From: CAIWHR01 sp963717695
GTDB taxonomy: Bacteria > Pseudomonadota > Gammaproteobacteria > Burkholderiales > Casimicrobiaceae
Assembly (NCBI GenBank): GCA_963717695.1
Contig: CAVQWR010000006.1
Location: 62,001-126,000, forward strand
Length of the DNA: 64,000 nucleotides
Direction: 5' to 3'
Translations under genes and position numbers: made by a program
In this document: piece after piece, positions 1-7,411 of the stretch
Numbering within the stretch: position 1 is the stretch's first letter
Layout of the letters: the number at the start of each line of letters is the position of its first letter
Notes under the pieces: generated by a model
Database searches by the model: none
Seen by the model: only the letters and a program-made list of their open reading frames with translations
Told to the model about the DNA's origin: nothing

Positions 1-9
1 CCCGCACGC

Positions 10-501
10 GTGGGCCGCCGCGTCGCACGACGCGGCTTCACGCTCGTCGAGGTGCTGGTCGTGCTGGTCGTGATGGCCTTGGGCGCGGGGCTCGTCTTCG
101 CGAATATCGGAAACGACGAGCGCGGAGAGGTCGAGCGCGAGGCGAAGCGCCTCGCGGGCGCCCTGGAGCATGCGGCGGCGCTCGCGCAATGGCAGAACGA
201 AATGCTCGGCGTCTCCGCCGAAGGCGGCGCGTACCGCTTCTGGCGCCGCGGCGACGCCTCGCCGTGGACGCCGTTCTCCGGCGACGACGTGCTCGCGCCG
301 CGCGTGCTCCCATCCGGGCTGGCAGCCGCACCGCTGTCGTATGGCGGCGCGCCCGTTGCGCCCAATGCGATCCTTCCCTTTCGACCGAGCGGACGCAACG
401 AACCGTATTCGATCCTGTTGAGGTCCCCCCAATGGGCCATCGTCGTGAGCGGCGATCCGCTGAACCGCGTCGCGTTCGCGGCAGCGCCGGCTTCACCCTA
501 G
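10..501 (+). CDS. gspH: Type II secretion minor pseudopilin GspH
   Basis: This is a minor pseudopilin at the tip of the type II secretion pseudopilus, in the inner membrane and periplasm. A prepilin-type signal is visible: a short basic leader, Gly9 followed by FTLVEVLVV, with the conserved Glu at +5 (residue 14) and a hydrophobic helix to about residue 31. The C-terminal part is a beta-rich soluble domain, and 163 aa is normal for GspH. The start used is GTG at 10, because the window begins just upstream; a start further left cannot be excluded. The 3' end overlaps gspI by 70 bp, and the order H-I-J-K-L-M-N with overlaps shows one operon whose earlier members (gspG, F, E, D expected) lie outside the window. 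Confidence 0.85.
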   Translation: MGRRVARRGFTLVEVLVVLVVMALGAGLVFANIGNDERGEVEREAKRLAGALEHAAALAQWQNEMLGVSAEGGAYRFWRRGDASPWTPFSGDDVLAPRVLPSGLAAAPLSYGGAPVAPNAILPFRPSGRNEPYSILLRSPQWAIVVSGDPLNRVAFAAAPASP

Positions 502-848
502 TCGAGATCCTCGTCGCGCTCGCGATCGTCGCGGTGGCGCTCGCTGCGGGAATGCGCGCGCTGGCGCAGGGTGCCGACAGCGCCACGCTGCTGAAGCAGC
601 GCACGCTGGCGTTGTGGGTCGCCCAGAACCGGCTCGCGGCGGCGCAGGTGGCACGGGCGTGGCCCGAGGTCGGCACGCGCGACGGCGACGCCGTCGAAGC
701 AGGCGCGCAGTTTGCGTGGCACGAAACCGTCGCGGGCACGCCGAATCCGTCCTTCCGGCGCATCGAGATCACCGTTGCCGATCCCGCGCAGCCCGACTAC
801 GCGCTCGCCCGTCTCGTCGGCTACCTCGGGCAGTCGCAGCGGCCATGA
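432..848 (+). CDS. gspI: Type II secretion minor pseudopilin GspI
   Basis: This 138 aa minor pseudopilin forms the tip complex with GspJ and GspK. The prepilin motif is GFTLVEILVALAIVAVALAA, with processing expected after Gly20 and Glu25 at +5. The leader of 20 residues is longer than usual, so the true start could be later, but ATG 432 is the first ATG in frame that keeps the motif. The mature part has the GspI-like signature of a short beta domain (WVAQNRLAA and RRIEITVAD segments). The stop overlaps the start of gspJ in an ATGA junction at 845-848, so translation is probably coupled. The reading frame is intact. Confidence 0.88.
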   Translation: MGHRRERRSAEPRRVRGSAGFTLVEILVALAIVAVALAAGMRALAQGADSATLLKQRTLALWVAQNRLAAAQVARAWPEVGTRDGDAVEAGAQFAWHETVAGTPNPSFRRIEITVADPAQPDYALARLVGYLGQSQRP

Positions 849-1441
849 GGAGGAACCGGTCGCGCGTCCGGGGTTTCACGCTGATCGAGATCCTGATAGC
901 GCTCTCGATACTGGCGCTGATTGCGATCCTCGGCTATCGCGCGACGAGCGCGCTCGCGCAAAGTGAAGCGAAGCTCTCCGCCGAGGCTGCGCGCTGGCGC
1001 GCGTTCGACGGGATGTTCGCGCGGCTCGAAGCCGACATGCGCGCCGCGCAGCCGCGCACCGCGCGCGCCGGAAGCTCCGTCGAGCCAGCGTGGGTCGGCG
1101 CAACCGATGCCGCCGGCAACGCGACGATCCGCTTTTCGCGGGCCGGCACCGAGTCCGCCGGCGAGCCCGGCGCGGCCGGTCAGCGCATCGCGTATCGCCT
1201 CGGGAACGGCGCGATCGAAGTTGCCTATTGGCCGCATCTCGACCAGCCGGCTTCCGTCGCCCCTGCCACGTATGCGCTTGCCGGCGGCGTGACCGCGCTG
1301 CGCGTCTCCTATCTCGATTCGCAGGGCGGCTGGCAGGAGCGGTGGCCGGTGCTGGGCGAGCCCACGCTGCCGCGCGCGGTGCGCGTCGTGCTCGCGCTGG
1401 ACGACGGCACGAGCATCGAGCGCTGGCTGGCATTGCGATGA
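845..1441 (+). CDS. gspJ: Type II secretion minor pseudopilin GspJ
   Basis: The 198 aa product carries a prepilin peptidase site (RVRG, then FTLIEILIALSIL) with Gly10 at -1 and Glu15 at +5, followed by a long N-terminal helix and a beta-sandwich domain. The segments RAFDGMFARLEADM and SYLDSQGGWQERWP match the general GspJ pattern. GspJ pairs with GspI and GspK at the pseudopilus tip. The ATG overlaps the gspI stop, and the TGA at 1439-1441 overlaps the gspK ATG at 1438. No frameshift is seen. Confidence 0.9.
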   Translation: MRRNRSRVRGFTLIEILIALSILALIAILGYRATSALAQSEAKLSAEAARWRAFDGMFARLEADMRAAQPRTARAGSSVEPAWVGATDAAGNATIRFSRAGTESAGEPGAAGQRIAYRLGNGAIEVAYWPHLDQPASVAPATYALAGGVTALRVSYLDSQGGWQERWPVLGEPTLPRAVRVVLALDDGTSIERWLALR

Positions 1442-2355
1442 CGCCGCGCCGGATCCGCGGCAGCGCGGTGGTCCTCGCGATGGTGCTGGCGGCGCTCGCC
1501 GCCGTCGTCGCCGTCACCGTGCTCGCCGACCAGCAGCGCTGGGCGCGCTCGGTCGAGCATCGGCGCGACCAGGTGCAGGCGCAGGCGCTCGCGATGGCGG
1601 GCGTGCAGTGGGCGCGCGAGATCCTCGACGAGGATGCGTCGCATTCGAGCCTCGACCACCTCGGCGAGCCGTGGGCGCTGCCGCTGCCACCCATCCCCCT
1701 CGAGAACGGCGAGATCCGCGGCTCGATCACCGACGCACAGGCACGTCTCAACATCAATGCGCTCGGCGCCGATGGCGTCGGCGCGGACGTGACGACGCGC
1801 CGCATCGCGCGGCTGTTCGCCGCACTGGGCGGCCCCGCTTCGGCAATCGATGCGATCGCCGACTGGGTCGACACCGATGGGGTACCGCGCGCAGCCGGCG
1901 CCGAGGACGCTTATTACGGCGCGCAGCCCGTTCCCGGCCTCCCCGCGAATCAGCCAATCGCACGCATCGGCGAGCTCGCGGAGGTCAAGGGCGTCGACGG
2001 CCGTCGACTCGCCGCGGTCGCACCCTTCCTGACCGCGCTTCCTGCAGGCACTGCGGTGAACGTCAACACCGCGCCGCCGGAAGTGCTGTCGACGCTACTC
2101 GAGGGCGCCGGCGCCGATTCGATCGCGACGATCGTGGCCGCGCGCGCGCAAAAGCCGTTCACCGGCGTCGCCGACTTTCGCCAGCGGCTGCCGTCGGGAA
2201 CGACGCTGCGCGGCGACGATGCTCTCAATGTCAAGAGCGACTATTTCTACGCGACCATCACCGCGCGTCAGGGCAGCACTGTCGCCACCGCGCGCGCGCT
2301 TTTGCACCGCAGTGCCGGCGCGTGGCCCGAGATCGTCTGGCAGGTGGTCGAGTAG
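1438..2355 (+). CDS. gspK: Type II secretion minor pseudopilin GspK
   Basis: This 305 aa product is the largest minor pseudopilin and caps the pseudopilus. The start is the ATG that overlaps the gspJ stop. The N-terminus RRIRG then SAVVLAMVLAALAA is the atypical prepilin segment of GspK, which lacks the +5 Glu of the other pseudopilins. Downstream motifs typical of GspK are visible: ITDAQARLNINAL, AIADWVDTDG and VNVNTAPPEVLSTLL, the last belonging to the helix-hairpin-helix-like alpha domain inserted in the pilin fold. A 117 bp gap separates it from gspL. Confidence 0.92.
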   Translation: MTPRRIRGSAVVLAMVLAALAAVVAVTVLADQQRWARSVEHRRDQVQAQALAMAGVQWAREILDEDASHSSLDHLGEPWALPLPPIPLENGEIRGSITDAQARLNINALGADGVGADVTTRRIARLFAALGGPASAIDAIADWVDTDGVPRAAGAEDAYYGAQPVPGLPANQPIARIGELAEVKGVDGRRLAAVAPFLTALPAGTAVNVNTAPPEVLSTLLEGAGADSIATIVAARAQKPFTGVADFRQRLPSGTTLRGDDALNVKSDYFYATITARQGSTVATARALLHRSAGAWPEIVWQVVE

Positions 2356-2472
2356 CCAGGCGCGTCGTGGCACGGCATCTCGGATTACCGGCGACTTGAC
2401 CGAGTTCGAAGCCGGCTTCCGCTGCGTGGATCCGGTGCCCGCCGCAACGTCGAGTAAACTTGCGCCGATGTC

Positions 2473-3717
2473 ATGCCCACCCTTCACGCGATGACGACGC
2501 TGCGCATCCTCGCCTCGGCCCCGCCCGCTGCGACGTCATCGCTTTCCTGGGCGCTGTTCGACTCCGCGGGATTGCTGCGCGACAGCGGGACGGACCGCGG
2601 CAACGCGCTGCCCTCGGCGGATCGGCTCGAGATCGTGATCGGCGCGGCACAGGCGCGCATCGCCTGCGTGACGATGCCGCCGCTCGCGGCGGGGCGCGTG
2701 GCCGGGGCCGCCGCATTCGCCGTCGAGGACCAGATCGCCGGTCCGGGCGAGGCGCAACATCTCGCGGCGTCGACGCAGTCCACCGACGGTCGCGTGCGTG
2801 TGGTGATCGTCTCGCGCGACATGGTCCACGCATGGAGCGTGTTCAGCGCCGGCGGCCGCACAGTGTCGCGCATCGTTGCCGAGCCCGATCTCCTCGCCCC
2901 GGACGCAACGACGCATTGGTGCGCGCGCGATGCCGGGGGACGTGACGGCTTTCTCCGTCTGGGCGACGGCCGGGCGCTGCCCGTCGGGAACGTTGCTCCG
3001 GACGGCAGCCTGCCCTCCGAGATCACGCTGACGCTGGGGCCGGCGCAGCGGAACGGACAGGCTGATGCAAGCATCAGCGTCGACGCACCGGTAACCGACG
3101 CATCGCTCGCGCGCTGGACCCGCGAAACGGGCGTGACGTTCGTTCGCGGAAAGCCGTGGCGGTGGCAGGACGCCGGGCCGGACGCGTTCGCTGCCGCGCT
3201 CGAGTTGCGCGAGGCCAGCGCTTCGCGGCCCGCGGCGCGCGGGCGCGAGCTGCGTCGCCTGTTCGTGCCCGCGCTCGCGATCGCCGCGATCGCCGTCGCG
3301 CTCCACGTCGCACTGACGCTCGGCGAGTGGGCCGTGCAGAAATATTCGGCGTGGCAACGCGGCCGCGACTGGGCCGTGGTCGCCGCCGCGACGGGCGTCG
3401 GGCCCAGTCAGGCCGCAACCCCTGCGTCCGCCGCAGCGGCGATCGCGCGCCGTTACGCCGCGGAGAAGCACGCGCACGGACAGTCGGCGCCGGACGATGC
3501 GTTGCCGCTCCTCGCGCGAAGTGCTGCGGCGCTCTCCGCGATTCCGCCGGGAACGGTGAAAAGCGCGGTCTATTCCGACGGCCACTGGACGTTCGACCTC
3601 GGCCGCATCGACGCCGACGCGGCGCGCCGACTCGACGCCGGCATGCGGGCAAGCGGCCTTCCGGCATTGGTCGCCACGTCGGCCGCCGGCACGCGCATGC
3701 GCGTGGGTGCACCATGA
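2473..3717 (+). CDS. gspL: Type II secretion inner-membrane protein GspL
   Basis: GspL links the cytoplasmic ATPase GspE to the inner-membrane platform and binds GspM. The 414 aa frame has an actin-like cytoplasmic domain over about the first 255 residues, one membrane helix at about residues 260-282 (LFVPALAIAAIAVALH) and a small periplasmic ferredoxin-like domain. The listed start is ATG 2473; an in-frame ATG at 2491 (MTTLRIL) is an equally good start. The stop at 3715-3717 overlaps the gspM ATG. Sequence similarity among GspL proteins is low, so operon position is part of the evidence. Confidence 0.85.
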   Translation: MPTLHAMTTLRILASAPPAATSSLSWALFDSAGLLRDSGTDRGNALPSADRLEIVIGAAQARIACVTMPPLAAGRVAGAAAFAVEDQIAGPGEAQHLAASTQSTDGRVRVVIVSRDMVHAWSVFSAGGRTVSRIVAEPDLLAPDATTHWCARDAGGRDGFLRLGDGRALPVGNVAPDGSLPSEITLTLGPAQRNGQADASISVDAPVTDASLARWTRETGVTFVRGKPWRWQDAGPDAFAAALELREASASRPAARGRELRRLFVPALAIAAIAVALHVALTLGEWAVQKYSAWQRGRDWAVVAAATGVGPSQAATPASAAAAIARRYAAEKHAHGQSAPDDALPLLARSAAALSAIPPGTVKSAVYSDGHWTFDLGRIDADAARRLDAGMRASGLPALVATSAAGTRMRVGAP

Positions 3718-4214
3718 ACGGCGCGGGCGAATCGACGGCGGCCACACCGCTCGTCCGGTGGTGGGCGGAAAAGACTCATGGCGAGCGACGCATCGTCGTC
3801 GCGCTCGCTGCCCTTGTCGTGCTGGTGCTCGGCTGGTGGGGACTGTGGCTTCCGCTCGTCGGTGATCTTGCCGCGATGCGTGCCGATGCGCCCGCCAGTC
3901 GTGCGGCGCTCGCCGAGGCACATCGGATGGCCGACGAAATCGCGAGCCTTTCCCGAACGCCCGCAGCACCCGCCGTCGATGTGCGCGCGGTGCTCGAACA
4001 GGCGCTCGTCGGCGCAAATTTGCGGCCGGCAGTCACGCAGATCGAGTGGCAGGAGGGCCGTGCCCGCGTGGTGTTCGCGGCCGTCGACTTCGCGCGGCTG
4101 GTCGCGGCGCTCGAGACGCTGCAGCGCGATTCCGGCCTTGCGATCGTCGAGGCCACGCTGACGGCGCGCGTCGAGCCCGGCACGGTGCGCGCCGAGCTCG
4201 TGCTGGCACGCTGA
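3714..4214 (+). CDS. gspM: Type II secretion inner-membrane protein GspM
   Basis: The 166 aa product has a short cytoplasmic N-terminus, one transmembrane helix at about residues 24-46 (IVVALAALVVLVLGWWGLW), and a periplasmic ferredoxin-like domain. This is the layout of GspM, which partners GspL. Start and stop of neighbours overlap (ATGA with gspL). The assignment rests on topology, size and position between gspL and gspN. Confidence 0.85.
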   Translation: MNGAGESTAATPLVRWWAEKTHGERRIVVALAALVVLVLGWWGLWLPLVGDLAAMRADAPASRAALAEAHRMADEIASLSRTPAAPAVDVRAVLEQALVGANLRPAVTQIEWQEGRARVVFAAVDFARLVAALETLQRDSGLAIVEATLTARVEPGTVRAELVLAR

Positions 4215-4242
4215 GCGAGCGCCGCGCCCCGTAAGCGCACCG

Positions 4243-4983
4243 ATGCGCCGCTTCCTGTTCATCCTCGCCGCGTCACTGTCGCTGCTCGCAGCGGCCGTCG
4301 TCCTCGCACCCGCGTCGCTCGCGGATCTCCTGGTTTCGCGGATGACGCACGGAACAGCCGCTCTCGCCGGCACGGAAGGCACGCTCTGGCGCGGCCGTGC
4401 CACGCTCGTCGCGAACGGCGCACGCCTTCCGATCGGCTGGACCACCGAGCCATGGCCGCTGCTGCGCGGCAAGGCGCGCATTCGCCTCGAGCCGCCCGAG
4501 GGCGCCCCGGACGCGCCGCGCGGTCTCATCGAGGTCGGCGGCGACGACGTCGTGCTCACCGACACCCGCATCGCGTTTCCCGCGGAAATGTTCGCGAAGG
4601 ATGCGCGCGCGTTCATCCGGCCGGCGGGCGAGATCACGCTGACGTCGCAGGCACTCGCGTGGCAGCCGCCCGCGGCAAGCGGAAATGCCGGACTGGTGTG
4701 GCGCAACGCCCGGCTCCTGATCGGCGGCGCCGCCCTCGCCCTCGGCACCGTGTCGGCAACGCTTTCCGCGACGGGCAATTCCATGTCGGGCCCGATCGCC
4801 AACGAGGGCGGCGAAGTCGATGTCGGAGGCAACGTGACGCTGACCGCGCCTGCGACGATCGACGTCGCGTTGACGGTGCGGCCGCGCGCCGGTGCGCCCT
4901 CGCTGCTCGTGCAGGCGCTGAGCGCCATCGCCACGCCGGACAACGGCGGCTGGCGGCTGCGCTGGCGCGGCTCGCTGCGATGA
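4243..4983 (+). CDS. gspN: Type II secretion protein GspN
   Basis: The 246 aa protein has an N-terminal hydrophobic anchor (FILAASLSLLAAAVVLAPASL) and then a beta-rich periplasmic domain. The segment TAALAGTEGTLWRGRATL is typical of the GspN family, where a 'G-T-xW-G' stretch recurs. GspN is an accessory component present in only some type II systems. It starts 28 bp after gspM and its stop overlaps the next ATG in an ATGA junction at 4980-4983. Confidence 0.85.
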   Translation: MRRFLFILAASLSLLAAAVVLAPASLADLLVSRMTHGTAALAGTEGTLWRGRATLVANGARLPIGWTTEPWPLLRGKARIRLEPPEGAPDAPRGLIEVGGDDVVLTDTRIAFPAEMFAKDARAFIRPAGEITLTSQALAWQPPAASGNAGLVWRNARLLIGGAALALGTVSATLSATGNSMSGPIANEGGEVDVGGNVTLTAPATIDVALTVRPRAGAPSLLVQALSAIATPDNGGWRLRWRGSLR

Positions 4984-5752
4984 ACGTGGCGCGCCCTCGA
5001 CGCGGGCCGCGCGTGACGCCTGCCGAACGGAAGTCCGCCGCGGCGGCGCCGGCGACGCGCGTGCCCGGAATCGACGGCCTGCGCGGCATCGCGATCATCG
5101 CGATGATCGCCTACCACTTCTCCTACGACCTGCGGTTCTATCGCGTCGTTGCGTGGAACTTCGAGCACGAACCGTTCTGGCTCGTCGCGCGCACGCTGAT
5201 TGCCGGAACGTTTCTGATCGTCGCGGGGATCGGACTCGTGCTCGCCGATCGTGCGGGCGCGCCGCCGGCCCATTTCTGGAAGCGCGTCGGCGTGATCGCC
5301 GGCTGTGCCGTGGCAGTGAGCCTCGGCAGCTACCTCGTCTTTCCGCGCACGTTCATCTATTTCGGAATCCTGCACTGCATCGCGGTCGCGTCGCTCGTCG
5401 CGTGGCCGCTGGTGCGCCATCCGTGGCCGGCCCTGGGCGCCGGCGTCTCGTCATGATCGTTGCCGGGCTGACGTACAGCAATCCGGCGTTCGACGATCGC
5501 CTGATGTCGATGCTCGGCTTCATGACGTTCAAGCCGCCGACGGAGGACTACGTTCCTCTCTTCCCGTGGGCAGGCGCCATGCTGATCGGCGTTGCCGTCG
5601 GCCACACGCTGATCAGGACGGCGTTTCGGCCGATCGCGCCGCTCGCACGATTGCCCCGCTGGATCGGCACGATGGGGCGGCACAGCCTGGTGATCTACAT
5701 GGTCCACCAGCCCATCCTGCTGGGCGTGCTGTGGCTCGTGCTGCGGCGCTGA
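4980..5752 (+). CDS. HGSNAT/DUF1624-type membrane acyltransferase (frameshifted)
   Basis: The N-terminal motif VPGIDGLRGIAIIAMIAYHF is the signature of the heparan-alpha-glucosaminide N-acetyltransferase catalytic domain (DUF1624), a multi-membrane-span family that moves acyl groups across the membrane. At least six hydrophobic helices can be read, ending in MGRHSLVIYMVHQPILLGVL. The frame breaks near 5445: the first part stops at 5456 and the rest continues in the next frame from about 5450 to 5752, giving about 257 codons in total. The ATG overlaps the gspN stop, so the gene is translationally coupled to the secretion operon. The natural substrate is unknown. The break is probably a sequencing indel because both halves are well conserved. 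Confidence 0.8.
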
Positions 5753-5762
5753 TGCGCCTGCG

Positions 5763-5791
5763 TTTGTCGCGGCGCGGATATCCGCTATAAT
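5763..5791 (+). promoter_or_regulatory. Sigma-70 promoter of the tRNA-Val gene
   Basis: A perfect TATAAT is at 5786-5791, twelve bases before the tRNA. A weak -35 (TTTGTC, 5763-5768) sits 17 bases upstream. The position fits transcription starting near 5798. Confidence 0.6.
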
Positions 5792-5802
5792 CGCCCGCTT
5801 GC

Positions 5803-5879
5803 AGGCGCGTAGCTCAGCTGGTTAGAGCACCACCTTGACATGGTGGGGGTCGTTGGTTCGAGTCCAATCGCGCCTACCA
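5803..5879 (+). tRNA. tRNA-Val (GAC anticodon)
   Basis: The 77-base gene folds into a full cloverleaf. The acceptor stem AGGCGCG (5803-5809) pairs with CGCGCCT (5869-5875). The D arm is GCTCAGCTGGTTAGAGC, the anticodon stem CCACC/GGTGG encloses loop TTGACAT with anticodon GAC, and the T arm contains GGTTCGAGTCC. The CCA end is encoded (5877-5879). No integrase or attachment-site duplication is seen beside it. Confidence 0.97.
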
Positions 5880-6033
5880 ATCCATTCCTGCCCTCGTCGT
5901 CCGACGGAGGCGCGCGGTGCCCCGCAGTGATCCCCCCCCATTTCGTGCACGATGCCCGCTTGGTGCCTCGTCAAGCCATGCGGGAATGGCAGCCGACGCC
6001 TCAACGCTGCCGACATCGACAACGGTCAGCCCA

Positions 6034-6063
6034 AGAAAAATGCCGCGCTCGAAAGCGCGGCAT
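6034..6063 (-). terminator. Rho-independent terminator of the 6141-6857 PEP-CTERM gene
   Basis: Ten perfectly paired bases, ATGCCGCGCT (6040-6049) and AGCGCGGCAT (6054-6063), enclose a four-base loop. Read on the minus strand the hairpin is followed by TTTTTC. It lies 78 bases beyond the stop codon. Confidence 0.85.
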
Positions 6064-6140
6064 CGGCATACGCCAGGCAACCATGAACGAATCCGGAAAC
6101 CCGCCGCGCCGGCCGAGGCCGGCGCCCGGGTCGGGCACTG

Positions 6141-6857
6141 CTATCTCCGTGTCGCGGTGGCGCGGCGGCGCCCCAGCAGCACCATCGCAAGGAGACCGAT
6201 GCCAAGCAGCGCAATGCCGGCCGGCTCGGGCACGTCGCCGCCGCCGGTCCCTGGCGTGATGAAATCCTGGTTCGCGCGACTGGTCAGCTGAATGAGGAGG
6301 AACGTCGACGATCCCGCGTTTGCGAGTGTGTCGTTGATCCATCCTTGCGCGAGTCCAACCGTGCCGGCATCGCCGATGGAAACGACGCCGAATCCACCCG
6401 CGCCAGAGGTGCTCAGATTATGGAAGGCGTCGTCGAAGAGAAGGTCCCAGATTGCGAGCTGAAATGCGGCGGCGCTCTGCGCAGTGAGGGACGAAGGAAG
6501 GTGACGCTCGAAAAGCGTTCGCAGGTCCTGAACCTGGGCGCCGGTGAACGTGAGCGGGCTGCTTTGAAAGATCGCCTCCGTATACCCGGAAATCCCGGAA
6601 CCCGGCCACGGCGGATACGGCACGTGCTTCGCGAGATCGATGCACCAGAAGGGGTTGATCGCGACGGCGTCAAAGGTCGCGCCGGTGAACGCGATCGCCG
6701 AGGTCGACTGACTCGACCCGTTGTAGTTGATGGTCACGGCCTCGCCGACGTAGCCGGTCGTGTCGAGCACTCCCGCCTGGACGAAGGGCGCGGCCGACAA
6801 GAGACTGCCTGCGGCGCACGCCACTAGAGCGCGCTTGATCGTTGATTGAATTTTCAT
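6141..6857 (-). CDS. PEP-CTERM sorting domain protein with thioester-like motifs
   Basis: The 238 aa secreted protein has a signal peptide (KRALVACAAGSLLSAAPFVQA, cleavage near residue 28) and a C-terminal sorting signal: VPEP at 209-212, a hydrophobic helix, and a basic tail (GRRRATATRR). Such signals are recognised by exosortase A. The start ATG 6857 is preceded by GGGAAG; an upstream in-frame ATG at 6893 would put extra basic residues ahead of the signal peptide. The body holds a FWCIDLAK motif (Cys72) and AAFQLAIWDLL (Gln133), resembling the Cys and Gln elements of internal thioester domains. A sigma-54 promoter lies about 95 bases upstream and a terminator follows, so the gene is monocistronic. 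No enzymatic domain is recognised. Confidence 0.88.
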   Translation of the reverse strand: MKIQSTIKRALVACAAGSLLSAAPFVQAGVLDTTGYVGEAVTINYNGSSQSTSAIAFTGATFDAVAINPFWCIDLAKHVPYPPWPGSGISGYTEAIFQSSPLTFTGAQVQDLRTLFERHLPSSLTAQSAAAFQLAIWDLLFDDAFHNLSTSGAGGFGVVSIGDAGTVGLAQGWINDTLANAGSSTFLLIQLTSRANQDFITPGTGGGDVPEPAGIALLGIGLLAMVLLGRRRATATRR

Positions 6858-6951
6858 GTCTTCCCGTTCACGGTTCGACCCGCGGCGTGCCAAACGCCGG
6901 GGTGGGCCGCGTTCTCCCTGAGCGCGAGGTCAATCTTGGCGCGAGCCATTC

Positions 6952-6967
6952 TGCAACGTTCGTGCCT
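6952..6967 (-). promoter_or_regulatory. Sigma-54 (-24/-12) promoter of the leftward PEP-CTERM gene
   Basis: The minus strand reads AGGCACGAACGTTGCA, which matches the RpoN consensus TGGCACG-N4-TTGCW at all but the first base. GG at 6966-6965 and GC at 6954-6953 are separated by the obligatory ten bases. The start codon is about 95 bases downstream. Confidence 0.82.
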
Positions 6968-7050
6968 GCAAAATACATGACGGAATAGTTGTTCTACTTC
7001 AGTGTCTTAACGAGTGCAATTTCCCGCAAACACATTGTTATTCACAGAAC

Positions 7051-7068
7051 GTGTAAAATAAACCGACG
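7051..7068 (+). promoter_or_regulatory. Putative PrsR (PEP-CTERM) box, copy 1
   Basis: GTGTAAAATAAACCGACG contains TGTAAA and CGACG separated by six bases. It lies about 85 bases upstream of the -24 element of the leftward sigma-54 promoter and points away from that gene. The second copy at 7226-7244 has the same two halves and spacing in the mirrored arrangement. Binding by the PrsR-like regulator encoded at 18930-20285 is inferred, not shown. Confidence 0.55.
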
Positions 7069-7225
7069 CTGTTGATCGGCAAATTTTCGCACTTGAATCG
7101 CGGTTGCCTTGCGCCGAGATTCCGAGGTCGCCGATGCGGCCCCGATGCACGGCGCCGAAACGTCGATCCCATGCAGGCGCGGTGCGCGCATGAATTCCCG
7201 ATTGCGAACCCCGAATATCGGCGAT

Positions 7226-7244
7226 CCGTCGAAATACTTTACAC
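7226..7244 (-). promoter_or_regulatory. Putative PrsR (PEP-CTERM) box, copy 2
   Basis: On the minus strand the site reads GTGTAAAGTATTTCGACGG, again TGTAAA-N6-CGACG. It is about 62 bases upstream of the -24 element of the rightward sigma-54 promoter and, like copy 1, points away from the gene it would activate. Only the half-sites and spacing are shared; the six central bases differ. Confidence 0.55.
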
Positions 7245-7304
7245 CCCCAAGCTGTCAATGCTGTTGTATGCAACTTTTCGCTAAACAATCAATTGGTTGA
7301 CGCA

Positions 7305-7321
7305 TTGGATCGAAAATTGCT
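7305..7321 (+). promoter_or_regulatory. Sigma-54 (-24/-12) promoter of the rightward PEP-CTERM gene
   Basis: The sequence TTGGATCGAAAATTGCT has GG at 7307-7308 and GC at 7319-7320 with ten bases between, and the TTGCT half is perfect. The -24 half deviates from consensus by two bases (GGAT for GGCA). The expected start near 7332 leaves an 80-base leader. Confidence 0.75.
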
Positions 7322-7411
7322 GTTAATACAGTGAAAGCCGATTGTCTCGGCCAACTGTAAAGCCAGCCTGTCCGCGAGATAACCGCCTGAATCGCCTAAC
7401 CGGAATTCGCA

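Larger units (their letters stand above)
6858..7411. other. Divergent regulatory region between two PEP-CTERM genes
   Basis: The 554 bp non-coding stretch is more AT-rich than its surroundings. It holds a sigma-54 promoter facing left (6952-6967), one facing right (7305-7321), and two copies of a TGTAAA-N6-CGACG box (7051-7068 and 7226-7244). Short open frames inside it have no sign of being genes. Confidence 0.8.

Noticed and set aside
5803..5879. tRNA-Val as integration site of a mobile element
   Set aside because: No integrase, no direct repeat of the tRNA 3' end and no change in gene style is seen on either side.
7351..7375. Third TGTAAA site in the PEP-CTERM regulatory region
   Set aside because: It lacks the CGACG half at the right spacing and lies downstream of the promoter.
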